A stretch of DNA of 64,000 nucleotides from Adhaeribacter swui (GTDB lineage Bacteria; Bacteroidota; Bacteroidia; Cytophagales; Hymenobacteraceae). The notes below the pieces were generated by a model. The model was not told the DNA's origin, did not search any database, and saw only the letters and a list, made by a program, of their open reading frames with translations. A program made the translations under genes and the position numbers. The stretch's first letter is position 1, and each line of letters opens with the position of its first letter. The stretch covers positions 4,966,585-5,030,584 of the forward strand of contig NZ_CP055156.1 of assembly GCF_014217805.1 (NCBI RefSeq), in the 5' to 3' direction. Positions 1 to 7,896 of the stretch are shown in pieces.

Positions 1-929
1 CGTTGGGTTTAATGGCCATGCGCCAGTTAGATGCAACTGCTTACGATGTAATTTTAATGTCTTCTACGTATTGCGCCAAATACGTTAAAGTAGCTCCGGG
101 CGCCTTAGTTATTAATTATTGCCATCAACCTTTTAGGCTTGCCTGGTACCCGGAGTCATATGCGGAGTTTGTGCAGGCTAAAGGATTAAAAAAATTAGTT
201 TTACGTTCTGTTATTGCCGCACTGCAACACTATGATTTTAAAGCTGCTCAGCGCACGAATTACTTTATTGCCAATACCCAAGAAACCAGCGAAAAGATAA
301 AAGATAAATACAAGGCACAAGGAGAAATTGAAGTAATATACCCTCCCGTAAATAGTAAACAGTTTTACGTGTCTGCGGGGCAGAAGAATTACTATTTAAT
401 GGTTACCAGGTTAGAATATTACAAGCGGGTTGATCTGGCCATTGATGCTTTTAACCAAACAGGCTTACCACTGCTAATTGTAGGCACTGGCACCAAAGAA
501 AGCGAGCTTAAAAGTAAGGCTAAAAATAACATTATTTTTAAAAGTGGCTTATCTGGGTCGAAGTTAAGCCAGCTTTATGCAGAATGCCGGGCGTTTATTT
601 TTCCGCAGCACGAAGATTTCGGGATAACCCCACTGGAAGCTAACGCTTCGGGCCGACCGGTTATAGCCTACGGAGCCGGTGGGGTACTAAACACCATGAT
701 TCCCCTGCAAGATACTATTGAAAAAAGTACGGCTATTTTCTTTCAAGAGCAAAAAGTAGAAGCACTGCTGCAAGCGATTAAGCAAATGGAAGAAATTTAT
801 TTAGAATTTAATTCCGATTTTATCCGAAAAAATGCCTTAAGGTTTGATGAAAGTGCTTTTATTCAGGCGATCCAAAATTTTGTTAACCTAAAATACCAAA
901 CTCATTTTAAAAATTTCATTTCTTGCTAA
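1..929 (+). CDS. Glycosyltransferase family 4, 5'-truncated by window
   Basis: Retaining GT-B glycosyltransferase, probably adding a sugar during exopolysaccharide or O-antigen assembly at the cytoplasmic membrane. About 308 residues are visible. The C-terminal nucleotide-sugar domain is complete: YLMVTRLEYYKRVDLAIDAF, then IVGTGTKESELKS, then the donor-binding EDFGITPLEAN motif with two acidic residues seven apart (the EX7E motif of GT4). The N-terminal acceptor domain looks incomplete and the frame is open to the window edge, so the start lies upstream. The nearest start-like codon, TTG at position 3, is unlikely to be real. The next gene is the polyprenyl-phosphate sugar transferase 71 nt downstream, so this is the tail of a polysaccharide locus. 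Family is confident; the sugar is unknown. Confidence 0.85.
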   Translation, partial: LGLMAMRQLDATAYDVILMSSTYCAKYVKVAPGALVINYCHQPFRLAWYPESYAEFVQAKGLKKLVLRSVIAALQHYDFKAAQRTNYFIANTQETSEKIKDKYKAQGEIEVIYPPVNSKQFYVSAGQKNYYLMVTRLEYYKRVDLAIDAFNQTGLPLLIVGTGTKESELKSKAKNNIIFKSGLSGSKLSQLYAECRAFIFPQHEDFGITPLEANASGRPVIAYGAGGVLNTMIPLQDTIEKSTAIFFQEQKVEALLQAIKQMEEIYLEFNSDFIRKNALRFDESAFIQAIQNFVNLKYQTHFKNFISC

Positions 930-964
930 ACCAAATCATTTCTTATACTAATCTATAATTTTAA

Positions 965-972
965 TAGATTTG
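965..972 (+). promoter_or_regulatory. Possible -7 promoter box (TAGATTTG)
   Basis: Exact match to the Bacteroidota -7 consensus TAnnTTTG, 28 nt before the ATG at 1001. There is no clear TTG/TTTG at the expected distance upstream, so this is only a candidate start site for the sugar transferase gene. Confidence 0.28.
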
Positions 973-1000
973 CCTCGCAAATAAGCGGTGCGTAACATTA

Positions 1001-2383
1001 ATGGCAGGTCAGAACGAAAAGTACATTAAAGTAATAAATTCTTTAGGAGATTTAATTTTACTTAACTTAGCCGCTCTGGCTGGCTATTTAAGCCGGTTTA
1101 AAGGTTTCGATAATTTTGTAGAATCTCAGTTTTTAAGCCTTTTACTTTACTGCAATCTCGCCTGGATTACCTCAGCTTCTATTCTAAATTCCTATAACAT
1201 TAAGCGGGTAACCCGCATTACTTCTATTGTAAGTAATTTAATAAAACAGGTAATTTTATACATCCTGTTGGTAGAAGCCTCTTTAAACATTACCAAGCCT
1301 TATTTCTTTTCCCGCGAATTTCTTACCTACTCCTATATTTATCTTACCATATTAATGGTTTGCTGGCGGGTAGGTTTAACTTATTTGCTTAAATACCATC
1401 GCATTAAAGGAGGAAATTATAAAAAAGTGGTTATTGCGGGTTTTGGCAGAGCCTCTAACCAATTACGTAAATACTTTGAATCCAGACCCGATACGGGTTA
1501 CCGGTTTTACGGGTATTTTGATGATAACGCAAAGAACTCGAGCAAGTTTTTAGGCAGAATTGAAGAACTGGAAGATTACGTGCAGCGCCATGCCATCGAT
1601 GAGATTTATTGTTCGGCTTACGAACTTACCAGTAACCAGGTAACTAAAATTATAGATTTTGCCGAAGATAATTTAATCCGGTTAAAGTTTATTCCGGAGG
1701 CCAATTTAATCCAGTCGCGCAAATTAGAAGTTGATTTTTATGATCTGATCCCGATCATGAATCTCCGGCCCATTCCCCTGGATGATTCGTTTAACATGGT
1801 GGTAAAAAGAGCTTTTGATATTGTTTTCTCCTTACTGATAATCGTATTTATTCTTTCTTGGTTAATTCCGCTGATTGGTTTATTAATAAAGTTAGATTCT
1901 AAAGGCCCTATTCTTTTTAAGCAATTAAGAAATGGCCGCGATAATGAACCTTTTGTTTGCTATAAATTTAGAAGCATGCGGGTAAACGAAGAAGCCGACA
2001 CCAAACAAGCTACTAAAGATGATAACCGGGTTACGAACCTGGGTAAATTTTTAAGAAGATCTAATTTAGATGAGTTGCCCCAATTTTTTAATGTTTTATT
2101 GGGCGATATGTCGGTGGTAGGCCCCAGGCCACACCCGGTAAAATTAAACGAAAACTACCGCCGGTTAATTGGTCGCTATATGGCGCGGCATTTAATTAAA
2201 CCCGGGGTAACCGGTTTAGCCCAGGTAAAAGGCTACCGTGGAGAAACCTCGGAGCCGCACCAGATGAAAAACCGCATTAAAATTGATTTGTTCTACATCG
2301 AGAACTGGACTTTTTTGCTGGATATAAAAATTATCATGCTTACCATTTACAACATGTTTAAGGGCGAGGAAAACGCATTTTAA
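1001..2383 (+). CDS. Undecaprenyl-phosphate glucose phosphotransferase (WcaJ-like)
   Basis: Polyisoprenyl-phosphate hexose-1-phosphate transferase that starts a polysaccharide repeat unit by moving sugar-1-phosphate from a UDP-sugar to undecaprenyl phosphate. 460 aa, the usual length of the long WcaJ/ExoY class. About four N-terminal membrane helices (residues 10-115), a Rossmann-like segment around 140-250 (KVVIAGFGRASNQ), a further hydrophobic helix near 270-295, and the bacterial sugar-transferase domain to the end with GPILFKQLRNG, CYKFRSMR, NLDELPQFFNVLLGDMSVVG, GPRPHP and KPGVTGLAQVKGYRGET. It follows a GT4 gene on the same strand and ends at a strong hairpin. Glucose versus galactose specificity cannot be read from sequence. 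Confidence 0.92.
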   Translation: MAGQNEKYIKVINSLGDLILLNLAALAGYLSRFKGFDNFVESQFLSLLLYCNLAWITSASILNSYNIKRVTRITSIVSNLIKQVILYILLVEASLNITKPYFFSREFLTYSYIYLTILMVCWRVGLTYLLKYHRIKGGNYKKVVIAGFGRASNQLRKYFESRPDTGYRFYGYFDDNAKNSSKFLGRIEELEDYVQRHAIDEIYCSAYELTSNQVTKIIDFAEDNLIRLKFIPEANLIQSRKLEVDFYDLIPIMNLRPIPLDDSFNMVVKRAFDIVFSLLIIVFILSWLIPLIGLLIKLDSKGPILFKQLRNGRDNEPFVCYKFRSMRVNEEADTKQATKDDNRVTNLGKFLRRSNLDELPQFFNVLLGDMSVVGPRPHPVKLNENYRRLIGRYMARHLIKPGVTGLAQVKGYRGETSEPHQMKNRIKIDLFYIENWTFLLDIKIIMLTIYNMFKGEENAF

Positions 2384-2396
2384 TTTTATACCAAAT

Positions 2397-2430
2397 AAAA
2401 AAGCCGAAATTTTAAAATTTCGGCTTTTTT
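2397..2430. terminator. Bidirectional intrinsic terminator
   Basis: Perfect inverted repeat AAGCCGAAATTTT / AAAATTTCGGCTT (2401-2426) with an A-run before it and a T-run after it. It lies between two convergent genes and can stop both transcripts. Confidence 0.85.
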
Positions 2431-2450
2431 AAAAAATCTATTTTTCTAAA

Positions 2451-3437
2451 CTAAGAAACTTTCCGGTACATAACCGATTGCACGGCTTTAACGGTACGCT
2501 CGATATTAGGCAAAGACGCTTCGATAAGGGTAGGCGCATAAGGCAAAGGCACATCGCGGCAAGTAACCCGTTTAACCGGTGCATCCAGGTAATCAAAGGC
2601 ATTGTGCTGCACGTTAAAAGCAATTTCAGAAGAAATAGAGGCCAATGGCCAGGCTTCTTCAATTACTACTAACCGATTGGTTTTTTTAACCGACTCAGTA
2701 ATAGTTTTATAATCGATTGGGCGAACCGTACGTAAATCAATTACCTCGGCCGAAATATTTTCTTTTTGCAGTTCTTCGGCTGCAGCCAAAACTACTTTCA
2801 TCATTTTACCGAAAGATACCAAAGTTACGTCGGTACCGGGGCGTTTTACGTCGGCTACGCCAATAGGAATAATATATTCTTCTTCAGGAACTTCGCCTTT
2901 ATCGCCGTACATCTGCTCCGATTCCATAAAAATAACCGGATCTTCGTCGCGGATGGCAGATTTTAAAAGTCCTTTGGCATCGGCGGGGTTGCTTGGTACC
3001 ACTACTTTTAAACCAGGGCAGTTAGCGTACCAGTTTTCAAAATTTTGCGAGTGCTGCGACGACAACATACCAGCGCTACCGGTTGGTCCGCGGAAAACAA
3101 TCGGCACCCGGTACTGGCCACCTGACATCGACATCATTTTGGCCGCTGAATTTATAACCTGGTCAATAGCTACCAACGAGAAGTTAAAAGTCATAAATTC
3201 CACGATTGGCCGTAAGCCGTTCATGGCAGCTCCAATACCAATACCCGCAAAGCCTAACTCGGCAATAGGAGTATCAATAATGCGTTCCGGCCCAAATTCA
3301 TCCAGCATGCCTTGACTTACTTTATAGGCACCATTGTATTCGGCTACTTCTTCCCCCATTAAAAAAATACTGGGATCTCGTCGCATTTCTTCGGACATGG
3401 CTTCCCGTAAAGCCTCTCTAAACTGAATTGTTCGCAT
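2451..3437 (-). CDS. pdhB: Pyruvate dehydrogenase E1 component, beta subunit
   Basis: Beta subunit of the thiamine-diphosphate E1 enzyme that decarboxylates pyruvate (or a related 2-oxoacid) and transfers the acyl group to E2 lipoate. 328 aa, normal for a stand-alone E1 beta. The N-terminal domain carries FLMGEEVAEYNGAYKVSQGM and the TPP-contacting DTPIAELGFAGIGIGAAMNG segment. The transketolase C-terminal domain shows VIDLRTVRPID and VVIEEAWP. The E1 alpha and E2 genes are not beside it, so the complex must be assembled from other loci. A minus-strand TAGTTTTG box at 3552-3545 could be its -7 element, though no -33 box is visible. Pyruvate rather than branched-chain specificity is inferred from close resemblance to PdhB. 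Confidence 0.92.
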   Translation of the reverse strand: MRTIQFREALREAMSEEMRRDPSIFLMGEEVAEYNGAYKVSQGMLDEFGPERIIDTPIAELGFAGIGIGAAMNGLRPIVEFMTFNFSLVAIDQVINSAAKMMSMSGGQYRVPIVFRGPTGSAGMLSSQHSQNFENWYANCPGLKVVVPSNPADAKGLLKSAIRDEDPVIFMESEQMYGDKGEVPEEEYIIPIGVADVKRPGTDVTLVSFGKMMKVVLAAAEELQKENISAEVIDLRTVRPIDYKTITESVKKTNRLVVIEEAWPLASISSEIAFNVQHNAFDYLDAPVKRVTCRDVPLPYAPTLIEASLPNIERTVKAVQSVMYRKVS

Positions 3438-3993
3438 TTATAATTTGATTTATACCAGCTATGAAAGCGTAAAATTTAAAAAATAATTTAGAAGCCAGAT
3501 TAAGTTTAAAACTAAACTATTTTATGACTTGGATTTTTAACTACCAAAACTACATATTTTCTGATATACTTTCAGTATCCGGATTGATTTTTTGTGGAAG
3601 TGTAATATAATTAGTTCATTCTATTTAAATTTTGTTAGTTTCCTGCAACAGTTAAAAGCAGCATAATACTTTATTCTAATTATTTTATTACCACCTTAGA
3701 GTTTAACCTGTAAGTATTATTTGTATTATATTTTAAGGCGCTACCAACAAATTTTTTAAAATTTTAAAAAAGCACAATAACTTAAAAATGATACGCTTAA
3801 ACTAAAACGCAACCTTGTTTAGCACGCTTAGTAAAAACAAAGTAGTAATGCCTCTGCGTTAAAAAATGTTTACGAAATTTTACGCGGCATAACTAAAATA
3901 ATTAACTATAAAGTAGCGTATAAAGTATAATTGTTTTGAGAGTAAAAATTTAACAGCGGCAATTTCTAAAACAATAAAAATTTTTAGTAGCTC
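3438..3993. other. AT-rich intergenic region without a gene (556 bp)
   Basis: Divergent promoter region between pdhB and the PspC-like gene. No open frame of interest, no tRNA-like fold and no strong terminator are visible. It contains AT palindromes (for example around 3755-3772) and a candidate pdhB -7 box at 3545-3552 (minus strand). Confidence 0.5.
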
Positions 3994-4212
3994 ATGAAAC
4001 GATTACAATATTTTATCGAATCGCAGGCATTTGGCGTTTGTACCGCTTTGGGCGAAAAATTAGGTTTTGCTACCAGCAGTATCCGAATGTCGTTTATTTA
4101 TTTATCGTTCCTTACTTTTGGCTCACCCGTACTTATTTATTTAATGCTGGCCTTTTGGTTAAATATTCAAAAATGTCTGCGCCGGCAAAAAAGCACCGTC
4201 TGGGATTTTTAA
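3994..4212 (+). CDS. Small PspC-domain membrane protein
   Basis: 72-aa protein that is essentially one PspC domain: FGVCTALGEKLGFATSSIRMSF followed by a hydrophobic stretch (residues 36-56) and a basic tail. PspC proteins are membrane sensors or toxin-antitoxin-like partners in envelope stress responses in Proteobacteria; in Bacteroidota they are often solitary and unstudied. No pspA or pspB neighbour is present. The ATG at 3994 precedes the conserved domain directly. An overlapping frame at 4038-4220 has no family resemblance and is ignored. Confidence 0.7.
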   Translation: MKRLQYFIESQAFGVCTALGEKLGFATSSIRMSFIYLSFLTFGSPVLIYLMLAFWLNIQKCLRRQKSTVWDF

Positions 4213-4254
4213 ATTTTTAAAAATCTGCGGGTAAACTTGTTGTTGTACTTATTT

Positions 4255-5292
4255 TTAAAATTTATTCTTTTCTAATTCCGGATAACTTCTTTTTTGCCGC
4301 ACAAAGTAATCCCACACAATACTGCCTTTATAATAGCCCGATAAGTTTTTTGCTTTTGTTTGTTTTTGTTCCGCTCTTTTCTGTTGCCAATATTTCCGAT
4401 TTTGCCAAACAGCCCAGTGCGCTTTCAGTACTGCCCTAAAATCGGCGGGTTGGCCGCCCAGCAAAAATTTAAGAGCGGCAATCCAATCCAGGAGCAACCG
4501 CGCCATCAGAATCAGATAAAAATTAGAAGAACCTAAATTTTTATACAACAAGGCCAGGCCATTCCTGAAATTTAAAAACGTTTTACGCGGATTAGTGGCG
4601 GGCAAAGTGCCGCCCCCCACATGAAACACCGTGCTTTGTCCGCAATACATAACTTGGTAGCCAATGTTTTGTAAGCGCCAGCACAAATCTATTTCTTCCA
4701 TGTGGGCAAAAAAAGCGGTTTCTAATCCGTCGGTTTGCTGATAGGCCGTGGCACGTACAAACAAGCAAGCCCCGCTGGCCCAAAAAACCGGAACTACATC
4801 GTTGTATTGATTATGGTCTTCTTCTAAAGTTTGAAATAAGCGGCCCCGGCAAAACGGATAGCCGTAGCGATCGAGTAAACCGCCGCCGGCTCCGGCGTAT
4901 TCAAAAAAGGTAGGCTGGTAGTAAGATTTTATTTTGGGTTGACAAGCCGCAATAGCAGGTTGAGCTTCCATTAAACTAATAACAGGAGTAACCCAACCCG
5001 AGGTAACTTCAACATCGGAGTTTAGAAGAACGTAATAATCGACTTTTATTTGCCGGAGCGCTTCGTTATAGCCCGCGCAAAAACCCAGATTTTGCGGGTG
5101 CACAATCAACTTAATCTCCGGGAAATGTTCTTTTAAAAATAGTAATGAATTATCAGTAGATTGGTTATCAACTACGTAAATAGCACAACCATCAGAATAC
5201 TTAATTACCGAAGGCAGGAACTGGGCTAAGAACTTTTGGCCATTCCAGTTTAAAATAACAATAGCAACAGTAGGAACCGGCTTATAATCCAA
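4255..5292 (-). CDS. Glycosyltransferase family 2
   Basis: Inverting GT-A glycosyltransferase of the rhamnosyltransferase-like GT2 group, probably acting on cell-surface polysaccharide or lipid-linked sugar. 345 aa. The nucleotide-sugar fold is at the N terminus: VAIVILNWNGQKFLAQFLPS, YVVDNQSTDNS, NLGFCAGYNEAL, and the metal-binding LLNSDVEV (DxD equivalent). A later ASGACLFVRATAYQQTDGL and FAHMEEIDLCWRLQ match the acceptor side. The C-terminal third is basic with a short hydrophobic stretch. The start is a TTG at 5292, overlapping the end of the ybaB-like gene by 11 nt, so the two are translationally coupled. No better start lies nearby. Confidence 0.85.
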   Translation of the reverse strand: MDYKPVPTVAIVILNWNGQKFLAQFLPSVIKYSDGCAIYVVDNQSTDNSLLFLKEHFPEIKLIVHPQNLGFCAGYNEALRQIKVDYYVLLNSDVEVTSGWVTPVISLMEAQPAIAACQPKIKSYYQPTFFEYAGAGGGLLDRYGYPFCRGRLFQTLEEDHNQYNDVVPVFWASGACLFVRATAYQQTDGLETAFFAHMEEIDLCWRLQNIGYQVMYCGQSTVFHVGGGTLPATNPRKTFLNFRNGLALLYKNLGSSNFYLILMARLLLDWIAALKFLLGGQPADFRAVLKAHWAVWQNRKYWQQKRAEQKQTKAKNLSGYYKGSIVWDYFVRQKRSYPELEKNKF

Positions 5293-5617
5293 GGCTGCTT
5301 AAATCTAATCCGGGTATGTTGGGTAATAAGCCTTCGGTTTGGCGTTTCATTTCGTCGCGGGCTTTATCGCTGGCTTCGTCCATGGCTTTGTTTACCGCTG
5401 CCACTATTAAATCCGAAAGCATTTCTTTATCGTCCTGGTTTAATAACGACGAATCGATTTCGAGGGAAATAAGTTTGCGTAAACCATTGGCTTTAGCTTT
5501 AACCATGCCAGCGCCCGATTCGGCGGTTACGGTAATAAACTGAAGATTATCCTGGGCTTCTTTCATTTTGGCCTGAACCTCTTTCATCTTGCCCATCATC
5601 GAAAACATATCAAACAT
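5282..5617 (-). CDS. YbaB/EbfC family nucleoid-associated protein
   Basis: 111-aa DNA-binding protein that dimerises and coats DNA. The family motifs are present: FDMFSMMGKMKEVQAKMKEAQ (helix), VTAESGAGMVKAKANGLRKLISLEID, and the C-terminal helix DLIVAAVNKAMDEASDKARDEM. Elsewhere it often sits by dnaX and recR; here it precedes a GT2 gene. Two TAnnTTTG boxes lie back to back on the minus strand at 5673-5666 and 5665-5658, about 40 nt before the ATG, and are good -7 candidates, although -33 elements are not clear. Confidence 0.9.
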   Translation of the reverse strand: MFDMFSMMGKMKEVQAKMKEAQDNLQFITVTAESGAGMVKAKANGLRKLISLEIDSSLLNQDDKEMLSDLIVAAVNKAMDEASDKARDEMKRQTEGLLPNIPGLDLSSLGL

Positions 5618-5732
5618 AGCGCGGGTAATATTTTAAATTTTTAAAAATATTTTAAATCAAAGGTACAAAATTAAGCAATATAAGTCAGGAGCCCGTTCAA
5701 GTAAACAGCTGAAGTATTCCCGTATACTGTGG

Positions 5733-7736
5733 TTAATTGTTCATTGGTGGATGAATATCAATCCGGTCGCCTAACATTAAGCGCATGTTAGAATAACGGG
5801 TGCTGCTGTCTTCAATTTCGTTGGTTTTATCTACTATTTCCCTAATTATTAAGTCCAGGTCGTTGGTAACTACGTTTAGGTTGGCCAACACTTCCAGGTT
5901 AAACGGATCAGTTAAATCTTTGTAATTAAAAGCATTGATAAGCCCTAAAATATTGGCAACTGGCACCCGCACTTTATGCGACTGAATCCAGGCTATTTCT
6001 TTTAATTTGTCGTTTTGCTCCTGAATTTTAATCTGGTGCAGTTTATTTTCGGTAATATCCCGCGAAAAACAGCCGGTTCCAATAATATTACCATCGCGGT
6101 CTTTAATCGGATTAAAGCTGATCTGGTAATACTTGACTTCGTTGCTGGTGGTAAACTCTTTATCATCTACCGTAAATACTTCGCCGTTAAAGGCCCGTTG
6201 GTAAAAATCGATCCATTTATTTATTAATCCGGAGGCAAGTTCCGGGTACAAAACCCTGTCGCCTGGTTGAGGTCGTACTCCTGTGTTATTAAAAGTTTGA
6301 TCCAGAAAAGGCTGATTTGCGGTAATTAGGCGGTAATTTCTATCCACCGACCATATCATTACGCTTGGATTGTTAATCAGGGCATTTAAGTTTTGGGCAT
6401 CTTCAAAAGCTTTTTCCTGAGCCATTTTTTCGCGGGTAATATCGTGGAAAAAAACCGCCAGGCCATCGTGCGTAGGATAGGCAACAACCTGGAACCAAGC
6501 CTGAGCACCGGAATAATATTCTTCGAAGTGTACTTTTACCTGATCGTGCATGGCCTTCTGCAATTCGCTAAAAAATTGCAGCGAAACCCAATCCGGAAAT
6601 TGCCCCCACAACGAATTTCCTAAAATGTTTTCTCGTTTACTGTGTAATAAATGCTCAAATTCTGTATTTACGTAAGTAAAATCCCAATTTTTATCTACGG
6701 CAAAAAATCCATCGGTGATACTTTCCAGAATATCATTAATGCGCTGCGTGTATTCAATTATTTTGGATTGCGATTCTATTTCTTCGGTTACATCGCGGCC
6801 CATGCCCTGAAGTTCGGTAATCTTATTATTATCGGCTTTAATGGCTACAAATTCCCATTCTACCATTATGGTTTTGGTTTGTTTAGCCAGCATCGGCACC
6901 ATTATAGGAATAACTTTTCCCGGCTTCTGCAAACACTGCGTAATTAAATCCTGAATATTTTCTTTGTCCTGGTGACGTATGTGTTGCGTAAATAGCTGGC
7001 CATCCAGACTTTCGGTTTGGTAATCCAGCTCTTTCCGGAAAGCTTGATTAACAAAGGTATATTCTCCTTGGGTGTTAATGCGGATAAGAAACGTTGTTTG
7101 CGAGTTAATGAGCGAGCGTAAATAGCGTTCTTTTTTAGCCAACCGGTTGGTTAAAACCCGGTTTTCCTGTTCGGCCTGAATAATGGGCGTGATATCAAAA
7201 GCCATTACCAGCCGGCACGGGCGGCCATTGTATTCGGTTGCGTTGGAATATATGCGAACGTAAAAAAGCGCTCCATCTTTTTTTTGATGGCACCAGATAC
7301 CGCTTTTGGAATAAGCAGGAATATCTTCTTGCAAACGGTTTTCCAGGGCGGGCAAGCTGGTAACCGGACGAATTTGCTTAATTGTCATCTGCAATAATTC
7401 TTCGCGGGTATAGCCATATTCTACAATCATGGCCTGGTTAACTGCCACAAAGCGCAACGATTCTTTATCATAAACCCACATCGGGTTCGGGTTGTCATCA
7501 AACATGCGCCGGAACTGCTGGTCATTCTTTTGTTTTCCGGCAAAAACACGATGAAGAAAAACGTAAAAAATTAGGGTTGTTACAATAACAAAAAAGTAAC
7601 CTTTCCATCTTTCTACCCAAAAAATTTGTTCGGTTGGTAAATTTTGCAACTTGCTAATTTCCTGAAGAGACCAGCCGCTGATTGTTATCCAACTCAAACC
7701 TATCAGTAAATAAATCAGTGCTATTCTTTTTGCCAT
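5733..7736 (-). CDS. Membrane PAS-repeat sensor with DHp helix but no kinase ATPase domain
   Basis: 667 aa. Two membrane helices (about residues 5-25 and 45-65) are followed by four PAS domains: near 75-185 (FRRMFDDNPNPMWVYDKESL), 205-320 (LINSQTTFLIRINTQGEY), 335-440 (ILESITDGFFAVDKNWDF) and 450-570 (NALINNPSVMIWSVDRNY, ending in GCFSRDITENK). A last helical segment, AWIQSHKVRVPVANILGLI, is the HisKA phospho-acceptor helix of Bacteroidota PAS kinases, with the His kept. The protein stops about 75 residues later with no N, G1 or G2 box. Only about 115 nt separate the stop from the next gene, so no ATPase domain is hidden there. It may be phosphorylated in trans, act by dimerisation, or be a degraded kinase. 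No response regulator is adjacent. Confidence 0.85.
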   Translation of the reverse strand: MAKRIALIYLLIGLSWITISGWSLQEISKLQNLPTEQIFWVERWKGYFFVIVTTLIFYVFLHRVFAGKQKNDQQFRRMFDDNPNPMWVYDKESLRFVAVNQAMIVEYGYTREELLQMTIKQIRPVTSLPALENRLQEDIPAYSKSGIWCHQKKDGALFYVRIYSNATEYNGRPCRLVMAFDITPIIQAEQENRVLTNRLAKKERYLRSLINSQTTFLIRINTQGEYTFVNQAFRKELDYQTESLDGQLFTQHIRHQDKENIQDLITQCLQKPGKVIPIMVPMLAKQTKTIMVEWEFVAIKADNNKITELQGMGRDVTEEIESQSKIIEYTQRINDILESITDGFFAVDKNWDFTYVNTEFEHLLHSKRENILGNSLWGQFPDWVSLQFFSELQKAMHDQVKVHFEEYYSGAQAWFQVVAYPTHDGLAVFFHDITREKMAQEKAFEDAQNLNALINNPSVMIWSVDRNYRLITANQPFLDQTFNNTGVRPQPGDRVLYPELASGLINKWIDFYQRAFNGEVFTVDDKEFTTSNEVKYYQISFNPIKDRDGNIIGTGCFSRDITENKLHQIKIQEQNDKLKEIAWIQSHKVRVPVANILGLINAFNYKDLTDPFNLEVLANLNVVTNDLDLIIREIVDKTNEIEDSSTRYSNMRLMLGDRIDIHPPMNN

Positions 7737-7896
7737 AACGGAAGCCTTTAAAACGATGTGGGAATGCTACTGCTTTATGGGGATTTTTTAAAATAAATGA
7801 AATTATTAGCTTTTTAAAAGCTGTAAAGCAGATAAATTATGCTATAACTACATTTTTAATTAAACTTAATTTAGGCGCCTAAGTTTAATTAACAGC

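Noticed and set aside
2438-3315. Several open frames of 64-120 codons on both strands across pdhB
   Set aside because: All are shadows in other frames of the clearly homologous pdhB gene.
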